In this document: piece after piece, positions 1 to 6,836 of the stretch | How the letters are laid out: every line of letters begins with the position of its first letter | Position numbering within the stretch: the first letter of the stretch is position 1 | Assembly (NCBI GenBank): GCA_017828835.1 | Contig: JAGAEK010000187.1 | Location: 1-9,843, forward strand | Length of the DNA: 9,843 nucleotides | Direction: 5' to 3' | Source of the DNA: Oscillospiraceae bacterium | GTDB lineage: Bacteria > Bacillota > Clostridia > Oscillospirales > Ruminococcaceae | Notes under the pieces: model-generated | The model's database searches: none | What the model was told of the DNA's origin: nothing | Seen by the model: only the letters and a program-made list of their open reading frames with translations | Translations under genes and position numbers: made by a program

Positions 1-1
1 C

Positions 2-262
2 AAGGTAAAGGACGTCGCGGTCATAGGCGTTCCCGACGAGAGACTCGGCGAGATAGCGGCGGCGATCGTTGCGCTCAAACCGGACAAGCAGATGACGGAA
101 GAGGAAATGAACGAATTCTGCTTAGAACTCCCGAGATACAAGAGACCGAGAAAAATAATATTTGCCGACGTTCCCCGCAATCCGACCGGAAAGATCGAAA
201 AACCGGTACTCAGAGCGAAATATTGCGGAGAAAGTCTCGTTGCACAGCAGATAGAAAGATGA
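2..262 (+). CDS. AMP-forming acyl-CoA ligase, C-terminal fragment (5' end outside window)
   Basis: The open frame runs from the window edge to a TGA at 260-262 and encodes the last 86 residues of an ANL-superfamily adenylating enzyme. It covers the mobile C-terminal domain: a VAVIGVPDERLGE segment (residues 5-17) typical of its first strand, an LPRYKRPRKI segment (43-52), and the terminal NPTGKI motif (60-65). Lys64 of that motif would be the catalytic A10 lysine that completes acyl-adenylate formation. Members join a carboxylic acid to CoA using ATP, giving AMP and pyrophosphate in the cytoplasm. The substrate-binding N-terminal domain is missing, so the acid cannot be predicted; a medium/long-chain or aryl acid is possible. 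The gene ends 17 bases before iorA and is very probably in the same operon, which makes it a second CoA ligase next to the PaaK-type enzyme at 3334. Family assignment is firm, substrate unknown. Confidence 0.85.
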   Translation, partial: KVKDVAVIGVPDERLGEIAAAIVALKPDKQMTEEEMNEFCLELPRYKRPRKIIFADVPRNPTGKIEKPVLRAKYCGESLVAQQIER

Positions 263-279
263 CAGAAGGAGAAATATAG

Positions 280-2022
280 ATGAAAAAGCTGTTACTTGGA
301 AACGCGGCTGTTGCTCGCGGAGCGTATGAAGCGGGAGTTAATTTCGTTTCATCATATCCCGGAACGCCGAGTACGGAAATAACAGAGCAGATGGCGGAGT
401 ATCCGAAGGAAGAAGTGTTTGTCGAATGGGCGCCCAACGAGAAGGTCGCGGCGGAAGCAGTCGTCGGAGCCGCGATAGCCGGAGGACGTGCGATGAGCTG
501 CTGCAAGCACGTCGGACTCAACGTTATGGCGGATCCCATATTTACCGACAGCTATATCGGGGTTAACGGCGGAGCGGTGTTCTGCGTCGCGGACGATCCC
601 GGGATGCACTCATCCCAAAACGAGCAGGATTCCCGCCATTATGCGAAGGCAGCAAAGATACCTATGCTTGAACCGGCTGATTCTTCGGAATGCAAAGAAT
701 TCACAAAGGCCGCTTTCGATCTGAGCGAAAAATTCGACGTACCGGTATTTATAAGACTTTCGACAAGGATATCGCATTCTCAGAGCCTTGTTGAGATTTG
801 CGACAGAGTCGAGCATACGGTAAAGCCTTATGAGAAAAACATACCGAAAAACGTAATGATGCCGGCTATGGCTATAAAACGCCACGTCGTCGTTGAAGAA
901 AGGGAGCGGCAGCTTAGAGAATACGCGGAAAGCTGTCCGTTCAACAAGGTAGAGGACAACGGAAGAAAGATCGGAGTTATAACTGCCGGAATATCGTATC
1001 AGTATGCAAAAGAAGCGCTCGGAGACAGAGTCAATTATCTTAAGATCGGAATGGCTTACCCGCTGCCCGAAAAATTGATAAAGAAATTCTCTGAAGGACT
1101 TGAAAAGGTGATCGTGATAGAAGAGCTCGATCCGTTCATAGAGGAAGGGTGCAGGGCGTTCGGAGTAAAGGTAACGGGAAAAGAGATATTCACAATGCTC
1201 GGAGAGTACACTCCGGCATTGATAAAAAAGGCGATATTCAATGAAGCGGCGGCTGAAAGCGAGCTTCCCGAAAAAGAGATACCCGCACGTCCTCCCGCAT
1301 TATGTCCCGGATGCCCTCACAGAGGCGTGTTCTACGTTTTGAAGAAACTGGGACTTACCGTTTCCGGCGATATCGGATGCTACACTCTCGGAGCGATCGC
1401 GCCGCTTTCGTCGGTCGACAGCGTTATCTGCATGGGCGCGTCGATAAGCGCCGCGCACGGTATGGCGGCGGTACGCGGAAAAGAATTCAACAAAAAGCTC
1501 GTTTCGGTTATAGGTGATTCGACGTTCATGCATTCGGGCATGACGGCGCTCGTCGACATAACGTATAACAAGGGAAGCAATACTGTGATAATACTCGACA
1601 ACTCGATAACCGGTATGACGGGACATCAGGATAACCCGACGACCGGAAAAACGATAAGAGGCGAGGCGACGAAGCAAGCTGATCTTATCAAAATCTGCGA
1701 AGGGCTCGGAGTCGACAGAATAGCGGTAGTTGATCCGTTTGACGTCAAAAAATTCGAGCAGGTCGTGAAAGAAGAGGTCGAAAAGGACGAGGTATCCGTA
1801 ATAATCGCTCAGCGTCCGTGTGCTTTATTGAAGAGCGTGAAATACAAAGGACACTGTGAAATAAGCGAAAAATGCCGCAAATGCAAAATGTGTATGAAGC
1901 TCGGATGCCCCGCGATAAGCGTTGACGAGAGCGGATGCGTCAGAATAGACAGAACCCAATGCAACGGCTGTGAGCTTTGCATCGGAGTTTGTCCGTTCGG
2001 AGCAATAGAGAAGAAAGAGTGA
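280..2022 (+). CDS. iorA: Indolepyruvate:ferredoxin oxidoreductase, alpha subunit
   Basis: This is the large TPP- and Fe-S-binding subunit of the cytoplasmic IorAB enzyme. It oxidatively decarboxylates arylpyruvates (from Trp, Phe or Tyr) to arylacetyl-CoA, passing two electrons to ferredoxin; the reaction is reversible. The 580 residues match the family length. Visible parts in order: a pyrimidine-binding domain with SSYPGTPSTEI (24-34) and a probable TPP-activating glutamate in EWAPNEK (49-55); a middle domain (about 195-320); a TPP pyrophosphate-binding domain with CPGCPHRG (342-349), GDIGCY (363-368) and the GDSTF...N signature (412-441); and a C-terminal ferredoxin-like part. Cluster 1 ligands are C532, C535, C538 and C543; cluster 2 ligands are C561, C564, C567 and C571. 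The start is set by GAAGGAG at 265-271, eight bases before the ATG. iorB follows after 10 bases. Aryl specificity is inferred from the family and neighbours. Confidence 0.96.
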   Translation: MKKLLLGNAAVARGAYEAGVNFVSSYPGTPSTEITEQMAEYPKEEVFVEWAPNEKVAAEAVVGAAIAGGRAMSCCKHVGLNVMADPIFTDSYIGVNGGAVFCVADDPGMHSSQNEQDSRHYAKAAKIPMLEPADSSECKEFTKAAFDLSEKFDVPVFIRLSTRISHSQSLVEICDRVEHTVKPYEKNIPKNVMMPAMAIKRHVVVEERERQLREYAESCPFNKVEDNGRKIGVITAGISYQYAKEALGDRVNYLKIGMAYPLPEKLIKKFSEGLEKVIVIEELDPFIEEGCRAFGVKVTGKEIFTMLGEYTPALIKKAIFNEAAAESELPEKEIPARPPALCPGCPHRGVFYVLKKLGLTVSGDIGCYTLGAIAPLSSVDSVICMGASISAAHGMAAVRGKEFNKKLVSVIGDSTFMHSGMTALVDITYNKGSNTVIILDNSITGMTGHQDNPTTGKTIRGEATKQADLIKICEGLGVDRIAVVDPFDVKKFEQVVKEEVEKDEVSVIIAQRPCALLKSVKYKGHCEISEKCRKCKMCMKLGCPAISVDESGCVRIDRTQCNGCELCIGVCPFGAIEKKE

Positions 2023-2032
2023 GGCGAGGGAA

Positions 2033-2614
2033 ATGAGCGTAAAAAATATAATGATCGTCGGCGTAGGCGGACAGGGAACGCTTCTTGCGAGCCGCATTTT
2101 GGGAAACGTCGTGATAAGATCCGGATATGACGTCAAAGTGTCGGAAATACACGGTATGAGTCAGCGGGGCGGAAGCGTCGTAACTTACGTGAAATACGGC
2201 GATAAGGTCAATTCTCCGATAATAGATAAAGGCGAAGCGGATATCATATTGGCGTTTGAGCGTCTTGAAGCCTACAGAGCGCTGCCCTGGTTAAAAAAAG
2301 GCGGAAAGATGATAGTGAACGATCAAAAGATAAATCCGATGCCCGTAATTACAGGTGCGATGAAGTATCCTGAGGGAATAATCGAGGAATTAAAAGGAAA
2401 AATCGATTTGACGGCACTCGACGCACTTGCGCTTGCGGAAAAAGCGGGGAGTGTAAAGGCAGTGAACGTTACACTTATCGGCGTAATGGCAAAAAGCACG
2501 GAAATTCCTTATGAAGTATGGGTAGATGCCGTTAAAGAGACGGTACCCGCGAAAGCCCTTGAAGTAAATTTGAAAGCATTTGATCTAGGCTATAATTTTC
2601 AGGAGGTGTGTTAA
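2033..2614 (+). CDS. iorB: Indolepyruvate:ferredoxin oxidoreductase, beta subunit
   Basis: This is the small subunit that pairs with IorA and belongs to the gamma-type domain family of pyruvate/ketoisovalerate ferredoxin oxidoreductases, which takes part in CoA binding. The 193 residues match the usual length of about 190-200. The glycine-rich GVGGQGTLLASRILG (10-24) and the EIHGMSQRGGSV segment (38-49) are the family signatures; the rest forms a Rossmann-like domain. No cysteine cluster is present, as expected, because the clusters are in IorA. The start has a GAGGG-type ribosome site just before the ATG, ten bases after the iorA stop. The last codons overlap a very strong ribosome site for the next gene, whose ATG directly follows this TAA. 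The adjacency to iorA makes the assignment secure. Confidence 0.95.
   Translation: MSVKNIMIVGVGGQGTLLASRILGNVVIRSGYDVKVSEIHGMSQRGGSVVTYVKYGDKVNSPIIDKGEADIILAFERLEAYRALPWLKKGGKMIVNDQKINPMPVITGAMKYPEGIIEELKGKIDLTALDALALAEKAGSVKAVNVTLIGVMAKSTEIPYEVWVDAVKETVPAKALEVNLKAFDLGYNFQEVC
2601..2610 (+). promoter_or_regulatory. Near-perfect Shine-Dalgarno inside the 3' end of iorB
   Basis: AGGAGGTG at 2601-2608 is complementary to the full anti-Shine-Dalgarno and is read within iorB as part of its last Gln-Glu-Val codons. It stands eight bases before the ATG at 2615, which immediately follows the iorB TAA. It fixes the membrane protein start and implies translational coupling with iorB. Confidence 0.8.
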
Positions 2615-3328
2615 ATGAAAAAGGCGCTTGATATAGTGAAACGCATTGTTATTTATCTTGTGGGGTGCTTGATAATAGCGCTCGGAATAAACGTTTCGAA
2701 ATTGTCGGCGTTGGGTATCTCGCCCGTAAGCTCGATACCCGGAGTACTTGCAAAGAAATTCCCGACGGTTTCTTTGGGAAGCATGGTCATAATCGTCTAC
2801 TGCCTGCTGGTTTTGGCGCAGTTCATAACGCTCAGGAAAAAGTTTCAGTTAAAGAACGTGCTCGGCGTACCGGTGGCGCTTGTTTTCGGACTTATGGTCG
2901 ATTTCGTCGGAACCGTGCCGTTCAAACTGACGCTTGCAGGCATACCTCTCGGAATAGAGAAGACGTTCAACGGATTGCTGGTGAATTTCCCGAGACCGTC
3001 TAATCTTTTGATGCAGTTCGTTTATCTTATAGCGAGCATAATCATAATAGGTATAGGCGTCGTTATATACCTCAAACCGAAACTGGTACCTATGCCCGCC
3101 GAAGGACTTGCGGGAGCGATATCGACTGTCAGCGGCAAACCCTTCGGAAACTGCAAAACGATCGTCGACGTTTCATTGATCGTGATAGCGTCGATACTTC
3201 AGGTGATCTTCCTCGGAGGATTCAAGACCTTCGGAATAGGGAAGGGCGTCGTCGGTATCGGAACGATACTTGCGGCGATCTGCGTAGGACAGGTAGTAAA
3301 ATTCATTAACAAAATGATACGGAGATAA
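2615..3328 (+). CDS. YczE/YyaS/YitT-type (DUF6198-like) integral membrane protein
   Basis: A 237-residue, very hydrophobic protein with about five or six predicted membrane segments, roughly at residues 10-30, 54-74, 80-100, 130-153, 182-202 and 208-230, and basic ends (N-terminal KK, C-terminal KMIRR). The first segment is followed by LSALGISPVSSIPGVLA (30-46), and a matching glycine-rich segment lies at MPAEGLAGAIS (160-170). This pattern is typical of the YczE/YyaS family now often labelled DUF6198. No transport substrate is established for that family. The gene starts directly on the iorB stop and ends five bases before paaK, so it is made as part of the arylacetate operon. From context it may move an arylacetate or related aromatic acid across the cytoplasmic membrane, but this is inference. 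There is no signal peptide separate from the first membrane helix. Family confidence is moderate, function unknown. Confidence 0.8.
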   Translation: MKKALDIVKRIVIYLVGCLIIALGINVSKLSALGISPVSSIPGVLAKKFPTVSLGSMVIIVYCLLVLAQFITLRKKFQLKNVLGVPVALVFGLMVDFVGTVPFKLTLAGIPLGIEKTFNGLLVNFPRPSNLLMQFVYLIASIIIIGIGVVIYLKPKLVPMPAEGLAGAISTVSGKPFGNCKTIVDVSLIVIASILQVIFLGGFKTFGIGKGVVGIGTILAAICVGQVVKFINKMIRR

Positions 3329-3333
3329 AAATT

Positions 3334-4641
3334 ATGATAAGAGACAGAAAAATAGAATGTATGCCTCGTGACGAATTGAAAAAGCTGCAAAGCGAGCGCC
3401 TATGTGCATTGGTAGCCAGAATGTACGACAAAGTCGAGCTGTTCCGTATGCGTATGGACGAGCTGGGACTCAAGCCGGGGGATATAAAGGGCGTCGAAGA
3501 TCTGGATAAGCTTCCTTTTTCTTATAAAAAGGATCTCCGTGACTATTATCCTTACGGTCTTTTTGCGGAGCCGCTTGAAAACGTTTCAAGGATACACGCG
3601 TCGTCCGGTACGACGGGAAAAAGGATCGTTGTCGGCTACACTCAGAACGATATCGATATGTGGGGAGAATGTATAGCGAGGATGCTTAACGGTATCGGTC
3701 TGGGAAAAGACGATATCGTTCAGGTCTCGTTCGGCTACGGGTTGTTTACCGGAGGTTTCGGACTGCATTCCGGATGTGAGAAGATAGGAGCGACGGTAAT
3801 ACCGATATCCTCGGGAAATACGGCGCTTCAGATACAGACTATGATCGATTTTAAGGCGACCGCGCTTTGCTGCACGCCGTCTTACGCGATGTATCTCGGA
3901 GAAGAGATCGAGAGACTCGGAGTGAAGGATCAGTTAAAGCTCAAGGTCGGGATTTTCGGAGCGGAGCCCTGGACGGAAGACATGAGAAAGAAGATAGAGG
4001 AATCGCTCAACATAAGGGCTTACGATATCTACGGACTGTCCGAGGTAATGGGACCGGGAGTCGCCTGCGAATGTGAATACGGACAAGGCATGCATATCTG
4101 GGAAGATAATTTTATCGTTGAGATAATCGACCCTGATACCGGAAAGGTACTTCCCGAAGGATCGAAAGGTGAGCTCGTGTTCACTGCTCTGACGAAGGAA
4201 GCGTTCCCGCTGATAAGATACAGAACGAGGGATATATGTTCGCTCAATACCAAACCTTGTCCTTGCGGAAGAACACATATAAGAATGAACAAGCCGAGCG
4301 GCAGAAGCGACGATATGCTGATAATAAGAGGCGTGAACGTGTTCCCGTCTCAGATCGAGGAAGCGATACTTCAGGTAAGCGGCTCGGAGATAACTCCGAA
4401 CTATCAGATCATAGTCGACAGAGTCAACAACACCGACACGTTGGATATAAACGTCGAGATGAGCGAAAAGTTGTTCTCCGACGATATCGACGTCAAGGCG
4501 GTGGACCGTCTTGAAAAAGCGCTGGTCGATAAGATGAGGAGCACTTTGGGAATAGGCGCAAAGATACATCTCGTCAACCCGAAGACTATTGCCAGAAGCG
4601 AAGGAAAAGCAAAGAGAGTTATAGACAACAGAAAATTTTAG
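3334..4641 (+). CDS. paaK: Phenylacetate-CoA ligase family protein (AMP-forming)
   Basis: A cytoplasmic ligase expected to convert phenylacetate or a related arylacetate such as indoleacetate, with ATP and CoA, to the CoA thioester, AMP and pyrophosphate. The 435 residues match the PaaK family (about 430-440). Visible motifs: the adenylate-binding loop SSGTTGK (90-96), YGLSEVMGPG (233-242) for the adenine/acyl pocket, the YRTRD hinge region (296-300), GRSDDMLIIRGVNVFP (323-338) opening the C-terminal domain, and EGKAKRV (423-429) whose Lys425 is the likely catalytic lysine. Cysteines at 246, 248, 302, 309 and 311 (two of them in CPCG) could form the metal site seen in some bacterial homologues. 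The coenzyme F390 synthetases are relatives, but the iorAB neighbours favour an aryl acid. The ATG has GGAGA at 3321-3325, which overlaps the end of the preceding gene; the stop overlaps the next gene's ribosome site. Confidence 0.93.
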   Translation: MIRDRKIECMPRDELKKLQSERLCALVARMYDKVELFRMRMDELGLKPGDIKGVEDLDKLPFSYKKDLRDYYPYGLFAEPLENVSRIHASSGTTGKRIVVGYTQNDIDMWGECIARMLNGIGLGKDDIVQVSFGYGLFTGGFGLHSGCEKIGATVIPISSGNTALQIQTMIDFKATALCCTPSYAMYLGEEIERLGVKDQLKLKVGIFGAEPWTEDMRKKIEESLNIRAYDIYGLSEVMGPGVACECEYGQGMHIWEDNFIVEIIDPDTGKVLPEGSKGELVFTALTKEAFPLIRYRTRDICSLNTKPCPCGRTHIRMNKPSGRSDDMLIIRGVNVFPSQIEEAILQVSGSEITPNYQIIVDRVNNTDTLDINVEMSEKLFSDDIDVKAVDRLEKALVDKMRSTLGIGAKIHLVNPKTIARSEGKAKRVIDNRKF

Positions 4642-4652
4642 GAGGGATCGGC

Positions 4653-5084
4653 ATGATAATACATCAGCTTTCCGTATTTTTGGAAAACAAAAAAGGCAGA
4701 CTGTTCGAAGCGATCGAAACTCTTGCGAAAAACGGTATAAATATCAGCGCGCTGTCGCTTGCGGAAGCTTGTGAATACGGCGTAGTCAGAATGATAGTCG
4801 ACGATACCGAGCTTTCGAAAAGCGTTCTGAAAGATTCCGGAGTCGTAGTAAGCGTGTCGAAAGCCGTCGCCGTTGCGATGAACGACTCTCCGGGAGGAGC
4901 GAGAGATATTCTGAAAGTGCTTGCACAGGCAGACGTGAATATTGAATATATGTATGCGTTCGTCGGAAAGACGACCGGAAAAGCGTTGATGGTGTTAAGA
5001 ACGGATGATATTGAAAAAACCGAAAAGATACTTAAAGAAAACGGACTAGGAGAAGTAAATCCGGCGGATATCTATCGAATTTAA
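4653..5084 (+). CDS. Tandem ACT-domain protein, probable amino acid sensor
   Basis: A 143-residue protein made almost wholly of two ACT domains, with no catalytic or DNA-binding domain. The first (about 1-66) has the ligand-loop pattern ENKKGRL (11-17) followed by a helix and NGINI. The second (about 70-141) has NDSPGGA (77-83), a helix and ADVNI. ACT domains bind amino acids at dimer interfaces and control linked enzymes. Stand-alone tandem ACT proteins of this size are commonly found beside paaK and iorAB in anaerobes. The likely ligand is an aromatic amino acid and the likely partner PaaK or IorAB, but both are inferred from position. The ribosome site GGAGGG (4641-4646) starts on the last base of the paaK stop, and the gap is only 11 bases, so the two are probably translated together. 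Confidence 0.9.
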   Translation: MIIHQLSVFLENKKGRLFEAIETLAKNGINISALSLAEACEYGVVRMIVDDTELSKSVLKDSGVVVSVSKAVAVAMNDSPGGARDILKVLAQADVNIEYMYAFVGKTTGKALMVLRTDDIEKTEKILKENGLGEVNPADIYRI

Positions 5085-5096
5085 GGAGATAAAAAG

Positions 5097-6296
5097 ATGG
5101 AATATATTATTTCGGAAAGAATGAAAAGTCTCAAGGGATCGGCGATAAGGGAGATATTCAAATACGCTGCGGATCCTTCGGTGATATCGCTTGCCGGAGG
5201 AAACCCGGACCCCGCGCTGTTTCCGAACGAAGAGCTTGCTGGTATAGCGAAGGAACTGCTGGAAGATCAGCCGGTCGCGTCTTTGCAGTACGGCATAACG
5301 GAAGGGTACACTCCGCTGCGTGAAGCTGTAAAGGAGCGGCTCAAAAGAGTTGAAAATATAGGAAGAGCGGACGACGAGCTCATTATCGTATCCGGAGGAC
5401 AGCAGGGGATAGAGCTGATAACTAAATGTATGGTGAACGAAGGAGACGCGGTGATAGTTGAGGAGCCGAGCTTTATCGGTGCGACTAACGCTTTCAGATC
5501 CTACGGCGCGAAACTTGTCGGCGTACCCGTAAAAGAAGACGGTATGGACGTTGACGTTCTTGAAAAAATACTTTCGGAACGCAGCGACGTCAAGATGATA
5601 TACACTATCCCGACTTTTCAGAATCCAATGGGAGTAACGATGAGCGTCGAAAAGAGAAAAAGGCTCTATGAACTCGCCGTTGAACACGGTGTTCTGATAC
5701 TCGAAGACAACCCTTACGGAGAGCTTTGTTTTGACGGCAAGAAGACCCCGACGATAAAATCGATGGATAAAGAAGGGATCGTAGCTTACAGCGGTTCATT
5801 CTCGAAAATACTTGCTCCCGGACTCAGACTCGGATATTTATGCGCGGACAGATCGCTTATCGCGAAAGCGGTGATCGCGAAGCAGGTATCCGACGTACAT
5901 ACGCCCTGTCTCACGCAGATGATGGCGAATGAATTTATGAAGAGATATGATCTTGACGGACTTATTCAGAAAATGAGAGCGTCCTATGCGCATAAATGCG
6001 GGACGATGCTCAAAGCGATGGACGAATATTTCCCGAAAGGGATATTCTACACAAGACCGAACGGCGGATTATTCATATGGTGCGATCTCGGAAACGGTAT
6101 AGACACGCTTGCGCTGTCGAAAAAAACGATCGCCGAAAAGGTGGTCTACGTTCCCGGATGTACCTTTATGACCGATATGGAAAAGCCGTGCAGTGCGCTG
6201 AGGCTCAATTATTCGACGATGTCCGACGAAAAGATCGTCGAGGGTATCAAGAGACTCGGAAAACCGTTTCGGGACGCGGTAGCGGCGGCGAAGTGA
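5097..6296 (+). CDS. PLP-dependent aminotransferase, class I/II (probable aromatic or broad 2-oxoacid type)
   Basis: A fold-type I, PLP-dependent transaminase of 399 residues, resembling the LysN/kynurenine-aminoadipate/MocR-catalytic-domain group but without a GntR DNA-binding domain. The N-terminal SLAGGNPDPALFP (31-43) is typical of this group. Cofactor residues seen: Asn176 in QNPMG, Asp204 and Tyr207 in EDNPYGE, the Schiff-base lysine Lys237 in SGSFSKILAPG (232-242), and Arg244. Arg369 in LRLNY should bind the substrate carboxylate. In this operon it would interconvert an aromatic amino acid and its arylpyruvate, the substrate or product of IorAB, with glutamate/2-oxoglutarate as the other pair. 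Aminoadipate or branched-chain substrates cannot be excluded from sequence alone. AAGGAG at 5083-5088 overlaps the stop of the ACT gene and fixes the ATG. Confidence 0.93.
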   Translation: MEYIISERMKSLKGSAIREIFKYAADPSVISLAGGNPDPALFPNEELAGIAKELLEDQPVASLQYGITEGYTPLREAVKERLKRVENIGRADDELIIVSGGQQGIELITKCMVNEGDAVIVEEPSFIGATNAFRSYGAKLVGVPVKEDGMDVDVLEKILSERSDVKMIYTIPTFQNPMGVTMSVEKRKRLYELAVEHGVLILEDNPYGELCFDGKKTPTIKSMDKEGIVAYSGSFSKILAPGLRLGYLCADRSLIAKAVIAKQVSDVHTPCLTQMMANEFMKRYDLDGLIQKMRASYAHKCGTMLKAMDEYFPKGIFYTRPNGGLFIWCDLGNGIDTLALSKKTIAEKVVYVPGCTFMTDMEKPCSALRLNYSTMSDEKIVEGIKRLGKPFRDAVAAAK

Positions 6297-6311
6297 GAAG
6301 GGAAAATACTT

Positions 6312-6716
6312 ATGAAAACCACTGAACTTCTGCGTTCTCCCGTACCGAGAGTTTTTTCGGAATGTCACGGCGGAAAGGGAGAGTTCGTTTATAAAGACAA
6401 CCTTGAAACCCTGGCTCAGGAGGATAAACTTTGCATAAAGCTCATCAACGATAACGTGATACCTCCGAACTCGAGTTTCGGTATACACGAGCACGACGGA
6501 CATTGGTTTGAGGAGTGGTATTACTGCATATCCGGCAAAGGGATCATGCACCTTGACGGTAAGGATATCGAGATGGAGCCGGGCGATATAGCTGTTTGCC
6601 GTGCCGGCGGCTCCCACGGGATCACGAACAACGGCAGCGAGGACTTGCATATATTGGTCGTGTGCGCCGGACTTACCGCGTCGGATATAGAAAAAATCAA
6701 AAAAATTACCGATTAA
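6312..6716 (+). CDS. Small single-domain cupin protein
   Basis: A 134-residue protein with one conserved cupin barrel (about 38-118). Cupin motif 1 is seen as GIHEHDGHWFEEWYYCISGKG (57-77, abbreviated here to its key residues His59, His61 and Glu68). Motif 2 is PGDIAVCRAGGSHGITN (90-106), with His102 as the fourth expected metal ligand. A metal-binding cytoplasmic protein is therefore likely. Cupins of this size may be isomerases, dioxygenases or ligand sensors; this one lacks a DNA-binding domain, so it is not itself a classical regulator. It is the last gene of the arylacetate operon, 15 bases after the aminotransferase, with AAGGGA at 6298-6303 as ribosome site. A role on an arylpyruvate or aryl acid is suggested only by position. 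Confidence 0.88.
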   Translation: MKTTELLRSPVPRVFSECHGGKGEFVYKDNLETLAQEDKLCIKLINDNVIPPNSSFGIHEHDGHWFEEWYYCISGKGIMHLDGKDIEMEPGDIAVCRAGGSHGITNNGSEDLHILVVCAGLTASDIEKIKKITD

Positions 6717-6773
6717 ACGGATGCCGGACGGTATGGAGAAGAATTGTCGGAAATGAAAAAATTTTAAATGCTA

Positions 6774-6802
6774 TTGACAAAATCGATTTAGTATGATAAA
6801 GT
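6774..6802 (+). promoter_or_regulatory. Sigma-A type promoter of the amino acid ABC importer
   Basis: A perfect -35 box TTGACA (6774-6779) is followed after 17 bases by TAAAGT (6797-6802), a four-of-six match to TATAAT. TGA directly before it gives the TGn of an extended -10. The surrounding DNA is AT-rich, and a ribosome site GGAGGAA (6824-6830) and the ATG at 6837 follow. This is the only good promoter between the two operons. Confidence 0.7.
6780..6789. promoter_or_regulatory. 10-bp palindrome in the promoter spacer, possible operator
   Basis: AAATCGATTT is a perfect inverted repeat lying immediately after the -35 box, within the spacer. A protein bound there would block RNA polymerase. 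In AT-rich DNA a 10-base palindrome can arise by chance, so this is tentative. Nearby, TGATAAA occurs twice (6794-6800 and 6802-6808) with an 8-base period. Confidence 0.3.
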
Positions 6803-6836
6803 GATAAAACAAAAACAATATTTGGAGGAAGTATAA

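Noticed and set aside
3934..4569. A 211-codon open frame on the - strand inside paaK
   Set aside because: It is the antisense shadow of a confidently assigned gene; its translation is rich in Arg, Tyr, His and Ser with no recognisable domain, and the sense protein keeps all family motifs.
5046..5687. A 213-codon open frame on the - strand over the aminotransferase gene
   Set aside because: No ribosome site or domain is visible, the composition is that of antisense sequence, and it lies across a complete PLP enzyme gene.
6717..6773. Possible terminator after the cupin gene
   Set aside because: TACCG and CGGTA can pair weakly, but the loop is long and no T-run follows. I do not call a terminator here.
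6792..6797. TATGAT as the -10 box of the importer promoter
   Set aside because: It is a better hexamer but stands only 12 bases from TTGACA, too close for sigma-A; TAAAGT at 6797-6802 has the proper 17-base spacing and an extended TGn.
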